From assembly GCA_034142505.1 (NCBI GenBank), contig JAWZDV010000050.1:124001-188000 (forward strand): 64,000 bases of DNA, read 5' to 3'. Source of the DNA: Hungatella_A sp034142505 (lineage in GTDB: Bacteria > Bacillota > Clostridia > Lachnospirales > Lachnospiraceae). Both the position numbers and the translations under genes were made by a program. Shown here in pieces: positions 26,018 to 34,954 of the stretch; within the stretch, counting starts at the first letter, position 1, and every line of letters starts with the position of its first letter. Under the pieces are notes generated by a model that was given only the letters and a program-made list of their open reading frames with translations, did no database searches and had not been told where the DNA came from.

Positions 26018-26482
26018 ATGAACGTCAATGTACTGAAAATCACTTCAACACCGATTAAACTGCAGATGACTTCGGAACGGGCCAGACTGGAAGTCCAGGC
26101 ACCGGAATCGGATGCTATGGCATCGCGGGATTTGCAGGGACAATTGAATATGAAATCTCAGAATATTAAAGTGGATATCGATTCTTCCCGCACCCAGAAC
26201 GGGATGGCATACCAGGCATCCAACAGCGCCACGGCCCGGTATATGAAGAACGGGGCAAAGGGCCAGGCTTCCAAGATGCCGGTAGAGATTCCGGGGCTGG
26301 CAGTAGACTTTAAACCGAGAATGGTAGAGGCGGGAAGCGCGGCACAAGCGCCACGGCGTACGGTGAAGTATGTTCCGGGAGAATTGAAGGTCAGTGTGGA
26401 ACAGACCCCGAAGGTGGAGATTGAGTATGTGGGAGATCCTATTTATTTTCCGAAAAGCGCCAGTGAGGATGACGGGGAGTAG
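26018..26482 (+). CDS. DUF6470 (YviE-like) protein
   Basis: This 154-residue protein lies between flgL and fliW, where Bacillus has yviE. It begins LKITSTPIKLQM, with Gln-rich central sequence and a beta-rich C-terminal part (KYVPGELKVSVEQTPKVEIEY), which fits the DUF6470 family. No signal peptide or membrane helix is visible. The function is not established; a flagellar role is inferred from its constant position. Confidence 0.8.
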   Translation: MNVNVLKITSTPIKLQMTSERARLEVQAPESDAMASRDLQGQLNMKSQNIKVDIDSSRTQNGMAYQASNSATARYMKNGAKGQASKMPVEIPGLAVDFKPRMVEAGSAAQAPRRTVKYVPGELKVSVEQTPKVEIEYVGDPIYFPKSASEDDGE

Positions 26483-26522
26483 TACAAAAAGAGCAGCTTA
26501 AGAATTGCCGGGGGGATGTGGC

Positions 26523-26984
26523 ATGAAGGACATAAAGAACATTAAAATAGAAACGAGAGATTTTGGAATTCTTGAGATCGAAGAACGGCATATTATTCAC
26601 TTTTCACAGCCGATTTTTGGATTTGAGGAGTACAGCCGGTTTGTGCTGATCAATGATTCCAACATGGGCAATGCTATCTGCTGGCTTCAGTCCGTGGAGG
26701 AAAAGCAGGTGTGTTTTATCATGCTGAACCCTCTGGAGATCAAACCGGATTATGTGCCGGCAGTGTCAGACGAGGTTCTGGATCTGTTAAAAGCGGAGCC
26801 GGAAGATGAACTGGACTGCTGGGTGCTGCTGGTCGTCGGAAAGACATTTAAGCAGTCTACCGCCAATTTGAAAAGTCCTGTTCTTGTCAACCACAGAGAG
26901 AATCTGGGGGCGCAGGTCATTCTGGATCAGGATTATTCGATCCGGCAGCCCATATTTCCGGAGGAGGAGGTGGGCTCATGCTGA
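26523..26984 (+). CDS. fliW: Flagellar assembly factor FliW
   Basis: FliW binds CsrA and is displaced by cytoplasmic flagellin, so it couples flagellin level to flagellin translation. The 153-residue product shows the family pattern around IHFSQPIFGFEEYSRFVLIN and the segment CFIMLNPLEIKPDYV. The ATG at 26523 behind GGGGGA is chosen over an upstream TTG. The stop overlaps the csrA start, which implies coupled translation of the two partners. Confidence 0.95.
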   Translation: MKDIKNIKIETRDFGILEIEERHIIHFSQPIFGFEEYSRFVLINDSNMGNAICWLQSVEEKQVCFIMLNPLEIKPDYVPAVSDEVLDLLKAEPEDELDCWVLLVVGKTFKQSTANLKSPVLVNHRENLGAQVILDQDYSIRQPIFPEEEVGSC

Positions 26985-27247
26985 TCTTATCCAGGAAAAA
27001 GGGAGAGTCCATTCGAATTGGTGAGGACATTGAGATATTTGTGACAGAGGTTAAAGGCGACAAGGTGCGTCTTGGAATATCGGCTCCGGATGAGATGAAG
27101 ATCAGCAGGGCGGAGCTGTATCTGACAATGGAGAATAACCGGGAGGCGTCCGACAAGGTAGACCTGTTGAAGGTATTTCAGCTTTCCAGGAATCTGCATT
27201 CCGCAGAGGGGAAAACCGGACAGGAGGAGCGCCATGGCAATGGTTGA
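26978..27247 (+). CDS. csrA: Carbon storage regulator CsrA
   Basis: CsrA is a small dimeric RNA-binding protein that blocks ribosome access to GGA-containing leaders. The first 60 residues match closely: LILSRKKGESIRIGEDI, then VRLGISAP. The C-terminal tail is longer than usual (89 residues in total against about 60-75) and polar. The gene overlaps fliW by 7 bases and the next gene by 14 bases. Its likely target here is the flagellin leader at 21675. Confidence 0.96.
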   Translation: MLILSRKKGESIRIGEDIEIFVTEVKGDKVRLGISAPDEMKISRAELYLTMENNREASDKVDLLKVFQLSRNLHSAEGKTGQEERHGNG

Positions 27248-27722
27248 CAGGATGATCCGGCTTATTCGGGAGAAAAAGGAGCTGTGCCTGCTCTATGAGA
27301 AGCAGACAGGAGTCATGGCGGGACAGAAGCTGGAAGAGATGGAAGGACTGGAGCAGCTGGAACAGGCTCTGGCTGACCGGGAAGCCCTGATTGCCAGGAT
27401 CGATGAGATAGACAGAGAGCTGCTGGCATACCGGGATGACTCGGACCAGGGCCGGGCCTGCTATGACGCGGCCAGAAACCAATGCGACTATGAGACCTTA
27501 TCCCCGCAGGAGAAGCAATTGTTTGCGGAGGGGCAGGAGATCTATACGGTTCTGAACCGGGTACAGGAGACGGAAGGCGCCATTCGCAGGGAGATGGAGA
27601 CGATGATGGAATCCCTGCTTTTGAAAATGCGCCACAACAATACCAATAACCGGTTTACCGGATATTTGAAACAGATGGATTATGGAGCGTCAAAGGGACT
27701 GCTCTATGACGAGAAGAGATAG
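27234..27722 (+). CDS. Coiled-coil protein, candidate FliD/FlgN-type export chaperone
   Basis: This 162-residue protein is nearly all helical, with heptad-like repeats of Glu, Leu, Gln and Arg, and has no membrane segment. It lies directly before fliD and starts inside csrA behind GGAGG. Its size and helical pattern are like FlgN, and its position is like a FliT-type chaperone for the filament cap. The family could not be fixed by motifs. A chaperone role for FliD is inferred. Confidence 0.5.
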   Translation: MAMVDRMIRLIREKKELCLLYEKQTGVMAGQKLEEMEGLEQLEQALADREALIARIDEIDRELLAYRDDSDQGRACYDAARNQCDYETLSPQEKQLFAEGQEIYTVLNRVQETEGAIRREMETMMESLLLKMRHNNTNNRFTGYLKQMDYGASKGLLYDEKR

Positions 27723-27733
27723 GAGGTACCGGG

Positions 27734-29557
27734 ATGGCATCATCAATCAATACGGTAAGCAACAGTGGGAAAGGTTACATATCGGGTCTGGTATCCAATA
27801 TGGATACGGAATCTCTTGTGAACAATCTGCTGGCGGGAACCCAGTCGAAAATCGACAAGCAGAGCGGTCTGAAGCAGCAGCTGACCTGGAAACAGGAGAT
27901 GTACCGGAGCATTATCAAGGATATCAACAAGTTTTATGATAAATATTTTTCTTACACGAACAGCGGCAGCAACCTGTTGAGCGAGGGACTTTATAAAACC
28001 ATGAAGGGAACCAGCAGTTCGGATGCAGTGAAGCTGGGGACGGTATCCAACAGTGCGCCGGGCAGTTTGACAATCAATAAGATCGAGCAGCTGGCTTCTT
28101 CCTGTGTGGTGAAATCAGATGGAGCGGTGACCGGCAGCACGGCGGCGGGAACGGCGGAACTTGGACGGTTTACGCAGGGCGAGGATTATTCCTTTACGAT
28201 GAGTCTGGACGGCGTGAGCCGGACCATTGCATTTAAAGGAGGCGCAGATGCGGACGAGACTCTTGCAAATATCAATCAGGCCATTTACCGGAGCTTTGGT
28301 TCTTCGGTTAAAATGGATATCAATGCCGATGGAAATATGAATCTGGTTCTGACCGATATTTCGAGACGTGTCGTGATCGAGCCGGTTGAGGGAGAGGATG
28401 CTACCACGGAGAATCTGGGCTTTGGAACCGGATTTAGCAATAAGCTGAGTTATGCATCCGCCCTGAAGGATCTGAATTTCAGAACGGCTCTCACAGGTAC
28501 TGATTTTAAATTTACGATTAATGGTGTGGAGATCGGGGGACTGACGGAGAATTCAACTCTGAATGATGTGATCAGCGCTATCAACAGCAGCAGCGCCGGA
28601 GTGACGGTTTCCTACTCCCCGACTTCCGATAAGTTTATAATGGAGTCCAACGAAACAGGGGATATCGCCAATATCACCATGTCGGATACCAGCGGCAATC
28701 TTCTCGCCGTTATGTTTGGAGCAAGCCCGGAGGTGAAAGCGGGACAGAACGCGGTTTTGGAGGTTGACGGGGCCAGAATTGAGCGGAATACCAACTCCTT
28801 TGAGTTGGACGGCATCAATATTGAGCTTGTCCGTGAAACTGCCTCACCAATTAACTTGACTACATCGCAGGATACTGATAAAATAGTAAATAGTTTAAAG
28901 AGTTTTGTTGAGGATTACAATGCCCTGATTGAGGACCTGAATTCGCGAATCGACGAAGATCCTTCCTATAAGTCCTATCCGCCTCTTACCAGCGCCCAGA
29001 AAAAAGAGATGAGCGACAGAGAGATCGAACTGTGGGAGGAGAAATCAAAAGGAGGTCTTCTCAGGAATGATTCCAACATCTCCGGTTTTCTCAGCAGTAT
29101 GAGAACGGCTTTGTATGGCAGAGTGGATGGGGTTGAGATCAGTCTTTATAACCTTGGGATTGAGACATCCAGCAGCTGGAGAGACAACGGCAAGCTGGTA
29201 CTCAATGAAGAGACCTTGAAAGAGGCTCTGGCGGCTGACGCGGAAGCGGTTAAGAAGCTGTTTACAGATTCGAGCCAGGGGCTTGCGGTTAAGATGCAGA
29301 GCGCCATCAAGGAGGCGGCCAATGTCAGCAGCGGAAGTCCGGGAAGCATGGTGCGGTACGCAGGCACCAAGGATGTCCTTGCGGCCAACAACACCATTTA
29401 CCACGAGATGAAGAGCATCAGCGAGGTCCTGGCCCGGCTGAACAGGAGCTATGAATCGGAGAAAGCGCGCTATTGGAAGCAGTTTACCGCTATGGAACAG
29501 GCGCTGGCAAACTTAAACACGCAGAGTTCATGGCTGACCAATCAGTTCTCGTCATAA
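27734..29557 (+). CDS. fliD: Flagellar filament cap protein FliD (HAP2)
   Basis: FliD caps the filament tip and folds incoming flagellin. The 607-residue protein begins with GLVSNMDTESLVNNLL, the FliD N-terminal motif, and contains the FliD_C region (about 340-590) with LKSFVEDYNALIEDLNSRI and a helical end with AMEQALANLNTQSSWL. The start ATG follows AGGAGG. fliS comes next, as is usual. Confidence 0.95.
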   Translation: MASSINTVSNSGKGYISGLVSNMDTESLVNNLLAGTQSKIDKQSGLKQQLTWKQEMYRSIIKDINKFYDKYFSYTNSGSNLLSEGLYKTMKGTSSSDAVKLGTVSNSAPGSLTINKIEQLASSCVVKSDGAVTGSTAAGTAELGRFTQGEDYSFTMSLDGVSRTIAFKGGADADETLANINQAIYRSFGSSVKMDINADGNMNLVLTDISRRVVIEPVEGEDATTENLGFGTGFSNKLSYASALKDLNFRTALTGTDFKFTINGVEIGGLTENSTLNDVISAINSSSAGVTVSYSPTSDKFIMESNETGDIANITMSDTSGNLLAVMFGASPEVKAGQNAVLEVDGARIERNTNSFELDGINIELVRETASPINLTTSQDTDKIVNSLKSFVEDYNALIEDLNSRIDEDPSYKSYPPLTSAQKKEMSDREIELWEEKSKGGLLRNDSNISGFLSSMRTALYGRVDGVEISLYNLGIETSSSWRDNGKLVLNEETLKEALAADAEAVKKLFTDSSQGLAVKMQSAIKEAANVSSGSPGSMVRYAGTKDVLAANNTIYHEMKSISEVLARLNRSYESEKARYWKQFTAMEQALANLNTQSSWLTNQFSS

Positions 29558-29573
29558 ACTGGAGGAATCCCCT

Positions 29574-29954
29574 ATGCAGAACCAGTATGAGAAGTACAAA
29601 GAGCAGTCTGTGATGACCATGACCCAGGGCGATATGATCAATCTTCTCTTTGATGAGATCATGAACCGTCTGAACAAGGGGCTGGCGTGTTTGGCGGTCA
29701 GAGACTACGAGGGTACCAATTTTCATTTTCAAAAATCGCAGATTATCGTAAACCACCTGTCCGACGCGCTGGATCACCAGTACAGCGTGGCAGGAGGGCT
29801 TGACGCTCTGTATGAATATTTTTATCACCAGATTCTTCAGGCAAACATCAAGAAGACACCGGAACCGGTGGAGGAGATTTTACCCATGCTTGCCGAGTTG
29901 AAGGAGGCATTTGCCCAGGCTGACCGCCAGGTTCGGATGGAGCATATAGGGTGA
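29574..29954 (+). CDS. fliS: Flagellin export chaperone FliS
   Basis: FliS binds the C-terminus of flagellin, prevents premature assembly and hands it to FlhA. The protein (126 residues) is a helical bundle with the motif MINLLFDEIMNRLNKGLACL, the segment HFQKSQIIVNHLSDALD and the block YEYFYHQILQANIKK, all typical of FliS. Confidence 0.93.
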   Translation: MQNQYEKYKEQSVMTMTQGDMINLLFDEIMNRLNKGLACLAVRDYEGTNFHFQKSQIIVNHLSDALDHQYSVAGGLDALYEYFYHQILQANIKKTPEPVEEILPMLAELKEAFAQADRQVRMEHIG

Positions 29955-29986
29955 ACCAAAACACAGGATAAAGGAGTGTGGGGAGT

Positions 29987-30343
29987 ATGTCAATGTTTCA
30001 GGACAGTGCATTTGTGTCACTGCAGAACGGTCTTGACGCCATGTGGTTGAAGCAGCAGGTAGCCAGTCATAACCTGGCTAACGTGGAGACGCCTGGCTAC
30101 AAAGCGAAAAAAGTCGAGTTCAAGAAGGTGCTTGACAAGGAAAAGGCGGAGAAAAACGGTCCCATGGAAGCGGTGGTTACCACGGATGAGGAGACCGCGG
30201 CCCGGCCGGACGGGAACAACGTCCAGGTGGAGAACGAGGAGCTGGAGATGTGGAAGGCGTACAACCAGTACTCCGCGCTGACCTCGCGGGTGTCAGGCAA
30301 GCTGTCCACACTGAGATATGTGATTAACAATACAGGAAAGTAG
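29987..30343 (+). CDS. flgB: Flagellar basal-body rod protein FlgB
   Basis: FlgB is a proximal rod subunit. The 118-residue protein has the rod signature (QQVASHNLANVETPGYKAKKVEF) and the C-terminal helix (YNQYSALTSRVSGKLSTLR). Possible starts are GTG 29978, ATG 29987 and ATG 29993. The last two share the AAGGAG/GGGGAG sites, and 29987 is taken. In most Firmicutes flgB-flgC opens the whole fla operon before fliE-fliF. Here it follows fliS. Confidence 0.93.
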   Translation: MSMFQDSAFVSLQNGLDAMWLKQQVASHNLANVETPGYKAKKVEFKKVLDKEKAEKNGPMEAVVTTDEETAARPDGNNVQVENEELEMWKAYNQYSALTSRVSGKLSTLRYVINNTGK

Positions 30344-30355
30344 AGGGGCTAGGGT

Positions 30356-30790
30356 ATGGGATATTTGGATTCACTTAATATTACGGGTTCGGCTCTGACA
30401 GCAGAACGGTTCCGCTCGGATGTGATTATGCAGAACCTGGCAAACCAGAACACGACAAGAACAGCGGAGGGAGGCCCTTACCGGCGCAAGCAGGTGGTGC
30501 TTCGGGAGAATCAGCTGAATTTTAAACAGGAGCTGGGCAAGGCCATCACCAAAGCGGACCGGGGCGGCGTCTATGTGGAGGAAGTGGTTGACAATGATAC
30601 CCCTCTTGTTCCGGTTTACGACCCGGATCACCCGGATGCCGACGATGATGGATATGTGATGATGCCTAATGTAAACAGTGCAGAGGAGATGGTAGACTTG
30701 ATGGCTGCCAGCCGCGCTTACGAGGCCAACATTACGGCACTCAATATTGCAAAAGGCATGGCTGCAAAAGCACTGGAGATTGGTAAATAA
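30356..30790 (+). CDS. flgC: Flagellar basal-body rod protein FlgC
   Basis: FlgC is the second proximal rod subunit. The protein (144 residues) shows the family pattern of an N-terminal axial helix (SALTAERFRSDVIMQNLANQ), a short beta part and the C-terminal NSAEEMVDLMAASRAYEAN helix. fliE, normally next, is missing, and motB follows immediately. Confidence 0.94.
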   Translation: MGYLDSLNITGSALTAERFRSDVIMQNLANQNTTRTAEGGPYRRKQVVLRENQLNFKQELGKAITKADRGGVYVEEVVDNDTPLVPVYDPDHPDADDDGYVMMPNVNSAEEMVDLMAASRAYEANITALNIAKGMAAKALEIGK

Positions 30791-30791
30791 C

Positions 30792-31601
30792 ATGAAGAAG
30801 CGGAGAGATGAACCTACGGGAGGTCAGGAGTGGTTGAATACCTATGCGGATATGATAACCCTGGTACTGACCTTTTTCGTATTATTGTACAGTATATCCA
30901 GTGTGAATACATCCAAACTGGAAGCGGTGGCTGAGGCCATGCAGAAGAAACTGGGAATGGAAGTTCAAGTTCTGGAGAACCCGGAAGATGTGACGGAGAA
31001 CGTGGAAGAAGTGATGTCCAATCCGGCCATGGCAAAGGATTCCTCCTCCAGGGAGATGGCAAAGCTTGCCAAGGATATCCAGTCTTATTTTGAGACGGAG
31101 AATCTGGACGCCATGGTGACCAGCAGTGAGAATGCCGTCTATATCCGGTTTAAGAACGATCTTTTATTTGACCCGGACAGCGCAGTTCTACGCGACGGAA
31201 GCAAGGACATGCTGGATGCGGTGGGACTGATGCTTCTGGAACGGCAGAACGATATTATGGCTGTTTATATTAACGGGCATACTGCCCAGGCGGCAAATTC
31301 GTTGATTAACGATCGTCTTCTTTCGTCTGAGAGAGCGGACCGGGTGGCGATCTATCTGGAAGAGGAGACCGGTCTGGACCCGGAGAAGCTGATCTGCCGC
31401 GGTTACGGCAAGTATTATCCAATTGCGGACAATGCCACAAAGGAAGGCCGGGAGTTGAACCGGCGGGTGGATATGATTATCCTTGGCAATGATTTTAAAG
31501 CCTCTGAGAATGGGATAGAAGGTGTGGAGACCATGGACCCGTTATTCCCTGTGGGAATGCCGGAGAATATGAATACAGACAATGAGGGGGCGGCCCAGTG
31601 A
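30792..31601 (+). CDS. motB: Flagellar stator protein MotB
   Basis: MotB anchors the stator to peptidoglycan and carries the ion-conducting aspartate. The ATG at 30792 gives 269 residues with one membrane helix (about 18-40). The helix contains the functional Asp (D20, in TYADMITL). It is followed by a plug/linker and an OmpA-like peptidoglycan-binding domain (about 150-250, with INGHTAQ and the NRRVDMIIL end). motA is about 20 kb upstream. The stop overlaps the fliM GTG. Confidence 0.95.
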   Translation: MKKRRDEPTGGQEWLNTYADMITLVLTFFVLLYSISSVNTSKLEAVAEAMQKKLGMEVQVLENPEDVTENVEEVMSNPAMAKDSSSREMAKLAKDIQSYFETENLDAMVTSSENAVYIRFKNDLLFDPDSAVLRDGSKDMLDAVGLMLLERQNDIMAVYINGHTAQAANSLINDRLLSSERADRVAIYLEEETGLDPEKLICRGYGKYYPIADNATKEGRELNRRVDMIILGNDFKASENGIEGVETMDPLFPVGMPENMNTDNEGAAQ

Positions 31602-32491
31602 TAAAGACCTATGATTTTAAATCACCGAAAAAGTTTACAAAAGAGCGGATGAGTCTGGTGGAAAACCTGTATGACAGTTTTTCACGGGCTCTTGCTCCAT
31701 ATATGACGGGACTTCTCCAGTCCTACTGTGAGATCAGTGTGACGGACATCGAGGAGAAGCGTTATCAGGAATTTGCCAGCACCATTGAAAGCCGCTCGTT
31801 ATTCGGACTGGTTTCCCTGCTGCCGGACAATAAGGATTTCAACGAAGCGCCGCTTTTGATGGAGGTGGATACCAGACTGGGATTTTATATTGTGGAACGG
31901 CTCTTAGGCGGAGCCGGTACGGAATATAAGATCAACCGGGATTTTACGGATATTGAGAAGGCGATTCTGGAATATGTTCTGGGGAAGATGACGGAATTTA
32001 TCGGGATTGCCTGGAATGAATATCTGGACGTGTCCGTATCTCTGACGGGGATTCAGACCAACGCCCATCTGCTTCAGATGAATGCGCCGGAGGACCTGGT
32101 GATTGAGGTGGGACTGGAGCTGTCCATTGACAGTTTGAGAGCGCCTCTGCGGCTGGTGATGCCGGGGCCAAACGTGGACGAACTGACCTCCAAGCTTGGC
32201 TATTCCTTTGCGGACAGCCAGAAGAAAAAGAAGGACGATGTCAAGAGACGTTCCAAGAGAAGCAGTATTGAACAGCATCTGTTGGAATCCGAGGTGGAGA
32301 TCCGGGCGATTATGCAGGAATTCAAGCTGGATGCCCACGATATACTGGAGCTTCGGGTTGGTGATGTGGTACCGATCAACATGAATATCAACGAGGATGT
32401 GACGGTTTATGTTGGTGACAAGCCCTGCTTTGAGGCGAAGATGGGACAGACCAAGCTTCGCAAGGCAGTGGAAATCAGCAAAGAACTGTAA
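31598..32491 (+). CDS. fliM: Flagellar motor switch protein FliM lacking the CheY-binding N-terminus
   Basis: FliM is the middle part of the C ring. The protein (297 residues) starts straight at the core domain (TYDFKSPKKFTKERMSL), holds the FliG-facing loop LLGGAG (102-107) and ends in a SpoA domain (about 215-297). The usual 20-30-residue N-terminal extension with an LSQxEIDALL peptide, the binding site for phosphorylated CheY, is missing. It is not a mis-chosen start: the frame has a stop (TGA at 31583) five codons upstream of the GTG. The GTG overlaps the motB stop. Confidence 0.93.
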   Translation: MIKTYDFKSPKKFTKERMSLVENLYDSFSRALAPYMTGLLQSYCEISVTDIEEKRYQEFASTIESRSLFGLVSLLPDNKDFNEAPLLMEVDTRLGFYIVERLLGGAGTEYKINRDFTDIEKAILEYVLGKMTEFIGIAWNEYLDVSVSLTGIQTNAHLLQMNAPEDLVIEVGLELSIDSLRAPLRLVMPGPNVDELTSKLGYSFADSQKKKKDDVKRRSKRSSIEQHLLESEVEIRAIMQEFKLDAHDILELRVGDVVPINMNINEDVTVYVGDKPCFEAKMGQTKLRKAVEISKEL

Positions 32492-32506
32492 ACCGGGAGG
32501 ATAGAG

Positions 32507-33475
32507 ATGATCAATATGGGCAAGGAGAAGTTGAAGGAGTTGCTGGAGATGGGAAGCGTTCCCGTCTGCCGTACGCTCCACCACCTTCTCGGCAAACGTG
32601 CAAAATTGTCGGTGATGGACATTAAAAAGGTAGGGATGGAAGATATTGCCGGCCATCTTCCCAGGTTTAATGTTGTGATTGAGGGCTCCGGCGGTAATGG
32701 GGAACGCAGGGCTGAGCTGATGTTTATTTTCAAAAAAGAGGACATGGCAAGGCTTGCCAATTACGCGATGGGAAGTGATTTAAACCGGGATAACGCCATG
32801 GATGAAGTGGCGGTAGCGGTGCTCCAGAAGGTGACGATCCAGTGTATGAGAGCGGCCATGACGGAGATGAGTGACGTGACTGCCTCAAGTACGGAGAATA
32901 TGCAGTCCTATGTGGAGATTTCCGAGGGTGTGGAGCCTGTGATGGAGAAGATCCGGCAGTGGGGAAAAGAACCGGAAGTTTGTATGGTTGCCTGCCAGCT
33001 GTCCCTGGAGGAGATCTTTAAGGCGGAGGTTCTGATTGTGGCGTCCCGCAGACTCTATGAGATGCTGGACAGTTCTGCCATGACGGACCTGGCGGAGATG
33101 GCGGAGATTCCGCCGGAGTGGGGACCCGGCAGAGGCGCGGACTCCAGACGAAGAGAGAAGATGATTCCGGTGCAGGAGGTTTATTTTCCGGAGTTTAAAT
33201 ATGAGCCGATTGATGACACCATTGATTTTATCAGTGATGACCGGAAGGGGCTGCTGGATATCAGTGTGGATGTGGCGGTCCGCGTGGGCGGTACGGTGTG
33301 CAGTGTGAAGAACATTCTGGCTATGAAAGAGGGACAGGTGCTGACGCTCAACAAGCAGGCGGGAGCGCCGGCGGACATCGTGGTGAACGGCGCTTTGATT
33401 GGTCATGGGGATATTATCGTGATGGATGACCATTTTGCGGCGCGTATTAACGAGATTGTGGATAAGAAGGAGTAG
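32507..33475 (+). CDS. fliY: FliY/FliN-type motor switch protein (second copy)
   Basis: The 322-residue protein has a CheC/CheX-like or FliM-middle-like N-terminal region (about 1-190) and a C-terminal SpoA domain (about 240-320: LDISVDVAVRVGGTVCSVKN and then LNKQAGAPADIVVNG). It lies between fliM and fliO, the canonical position for FliY/FliN. No ExxN phosphatase motif and no EIDALL-type peptide are seen in the N-terminal part, in contrast to Bacillus FliY. It is the better positional candidate for the structural C-ring FliN. The copy at 10719 is its paralogue. Confidence 0.87.
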   Translation: MINMGKEKLKELLEMGSVPVCRTLHHLLGKRAKLSVMDIKKVGMEDIAGHLPRFNVVIEGSGGNGERRAELMFIFKKEDMARLANYAMGSDLNRDNAMDEVAVAVLQKVTIQCMRAAMTEMSDVTASSTENMQSYVEISEGVEPVMEKIRQWGKEPEVCMVACQLSLEEIFKAEVLIVASRRLYEMLDSSAMTDLAEMAEIPPEWGPGRGADSRRREKMIPVQEVYFPEFKYEPIDDTIDFISDDRKGLLDISVDVAVRVGGTVCSVKNILAMKEGQVLTLNKQAGAPADIVVNGALIGHGDIIVMDDHFAARINEIVDKKE

Positions 33476-33476
33476 C

Positions 33477-33839
33477 ATGGCACTCTTGAAAATATTTTTT
33501 TACCTGGTTGTGATGGTTCTGGTTTTGGCGCTGGCATACTATACCACCAAGGTGGTTGGAAACGGAGTGGGCAAACGACAGGAGCATGACAATTTCTGCG
33601 TGCTGGACCGGCTGGCGGTGGGCAGGGATACCTTTCTGCTGGTTGTGAAGGTTCAGGAACAGATCTTTCTTCTGGGAGTATCACCGGCAGGTGTGGAAAA
33701 ACTGGGAGAACTGGAAGCGTATGTGAAAAGTCCGGCGGCAGAACCGTCGGATTTTGCTTCGATACTGGCGGATCATGTGAAGCCTCATCTGGATAAGATA
33801 GGCGGCAATAAGCCAAAGAAGAATAAGCGGCAGGGATGA
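33477..33839 (+). CDS. fliO: Flagellar biosynthesis protein FliO
   Basis: FliO helps assemble the FliP ring of the export gate. The 120-residue protein has one N-terminal membrane helix (about 5-24, YLVVMVLVLALAYYTTK) and a small cytoplasmic domain with FCVLDRLAVGRDTFLLVVKV and FLLGVSPAGVEKL, the FliO pattern. The ATG at 33477 lies one base after the previous stop. It precedes fliP as expected. Confidence 0.9.
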   Translation: MALLKIFFYLVVMVLVLALAYYTTKVVGNGVGKRQEHDNFCVLDRLAVGRDTFLLVVKVQEQIFLLGVSPAGVEKLGELEAYVKSPAAEPSDFASILADHVKPHLDKIGGNKPKKNKRQG

Positions 33840-33876
33840 CGGCGTGACAGCTGTCCGGCCAGTTGGAGGATGTACG

Positions 33877-34662
33877 ATGGATAAAGTAAGGAAGATGGGA
33901 GTTGGGATTGCCAGAATGGGTTCTGGCGTCTTTGCGTGGACGCTGATGTCCGGGCTCTGCCGGATGAATGTCTATGCTTCTGATGTGTCGCTGACACTTC
34001 AGGGGGCATCAGGCACCGGGAAACCCATGGATATGCTGGATATCATGTTCCTGTTTCTGTTTCTGGCGGTAGTTCCGTCTTTACTGATTATGATGACAAG
34101 TTTTACCAGAATTGTCATCGTTCTTTCATTTCTGAGAAATGCATTAGGCACCCAGCAGTCCCCGCCCAATCAGGTATTGGTGGGGCTTGCCTTGTTTTTG
34201 ACCATGTTTATTATGCAGCCGGTATTTTCGGAAGTCAACACCAGGGCTTATGAGCCGTATAAGGCGGAGACCATCACCAGGGAGGTGGCGTTTGAGCGGG
34301 CCCAGGAGCCGATGAAGGAGTTTATGCTAAAACAGACGGAGAAGAAGAGTCTGGATCTGTTTTTGGCAATTTCCAGAACGGAACTGCCGGAGATCAGCAG
34401 CCAGGAAGATTATATGAAGCTGGGGTTGTCGGTGATTGTGCCTTCCTTTATCCTCAGTGAGCTTAACAAGGCATTTACCATGGGATTTCTGATCTATATT
34501 CCATTTTTGATTATTGATATGGTGGTGTCCAGTACACTCATGTCCATGGGTATGGTGATGCTGCCGCCCACAATGATTGCACTGCCGTTTAAGATCATGA
34601 TGTTTGTGCTGGTGGATGGCTGGAGTCTGGTGATTAAGACTCTGGTTCAGGGATTTCGGTAA
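33877..34662 (+). CDS. fliP: Flagellar export gate protein FliP
   Basis: FliP forms the core of the export channel with FliQ and FliR. The ATG at 33877 behind TTGGAGG gives 261 residues. A GTG 11 codons earlier is less likely. A cleavable signal-like N-terminus is followed by four membrane segments. Family signatures are VLSFLRNALGTQQSPPNQ and PPTMIALPFKIMMFVLVDGW. It begins the fliPQR-flhB set. Confidence 0.97.
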   Translation: MDKVRKMGVGIARMGSGVFAWTLMSGLCRMNVYASDVSLTLQGASGTGKPMDMLDIMFLFLFLAVVPSLLIMMTSFTRIVIVLSFLRNALGTQQSPPNQVLVGLALFLTMFIMQPVFSEVNTRAYEPYKAETITREVAFERAQEPMKEFMLKQTEKKSLDLFLAISRTELPEISSQEDYMKLGLSVIVPSFILSELNKAFTMGFLIYIPFLIIDMVVSSTLMSMGMVMLPPTMIALPFKIMMFVLVDGWSLVIKTLVQGFR

Positions 34663-34675
34663 GGAGGCTTAATGG

Positions 34676-34939
34676 ATGACTGCGGATCAGGTGATGGAGA
34701 TTATGAAGGATGCCATGGTGGTGGCGTTTCAGCTGGGCGGACCACTGCTGATTATCAGTATTGTGGTTGGTCTGGTGATTGCGATTTTTCAGGCGGCCAC
34801 CCAGATTCATGAGCAGACGCTGACCTTTGTGCCGAAGCTGATTGTGATTGCCCTGGTGCTGTTGATTCTGGGCACCTGGATGTTCCGGGTGATGGATGAG
34901 TTTGTAAACAGGCTGTTTGGGATTATGGCGTCGTTGTAG
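34676..34939 (+). CDS. fliQ: Flagellar export gate protein FliQ
   Basis: FliQ is a small two-helix subunit of the FliPQR channel. The product has 87 residues with membrane helices at about 18-40 and 54-75 and the conserved loop QAATQIHEQTLTFVPK. The ATG at 34676 is used with AAGGAGG upstream. An overlapping ATG four bases earlier is out of frame. Confidence 0.95.
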   Translation: MTADQVMEIMKDAMVVAFQLGGPLLIISIVVGLVIAIFQAATQIHEQTLTFVPKLIVIALVLLILGTWMFRVMDEFVNRLFGIMASL

Positions 34940-34954
34940 GACGGAGACAAGGTT

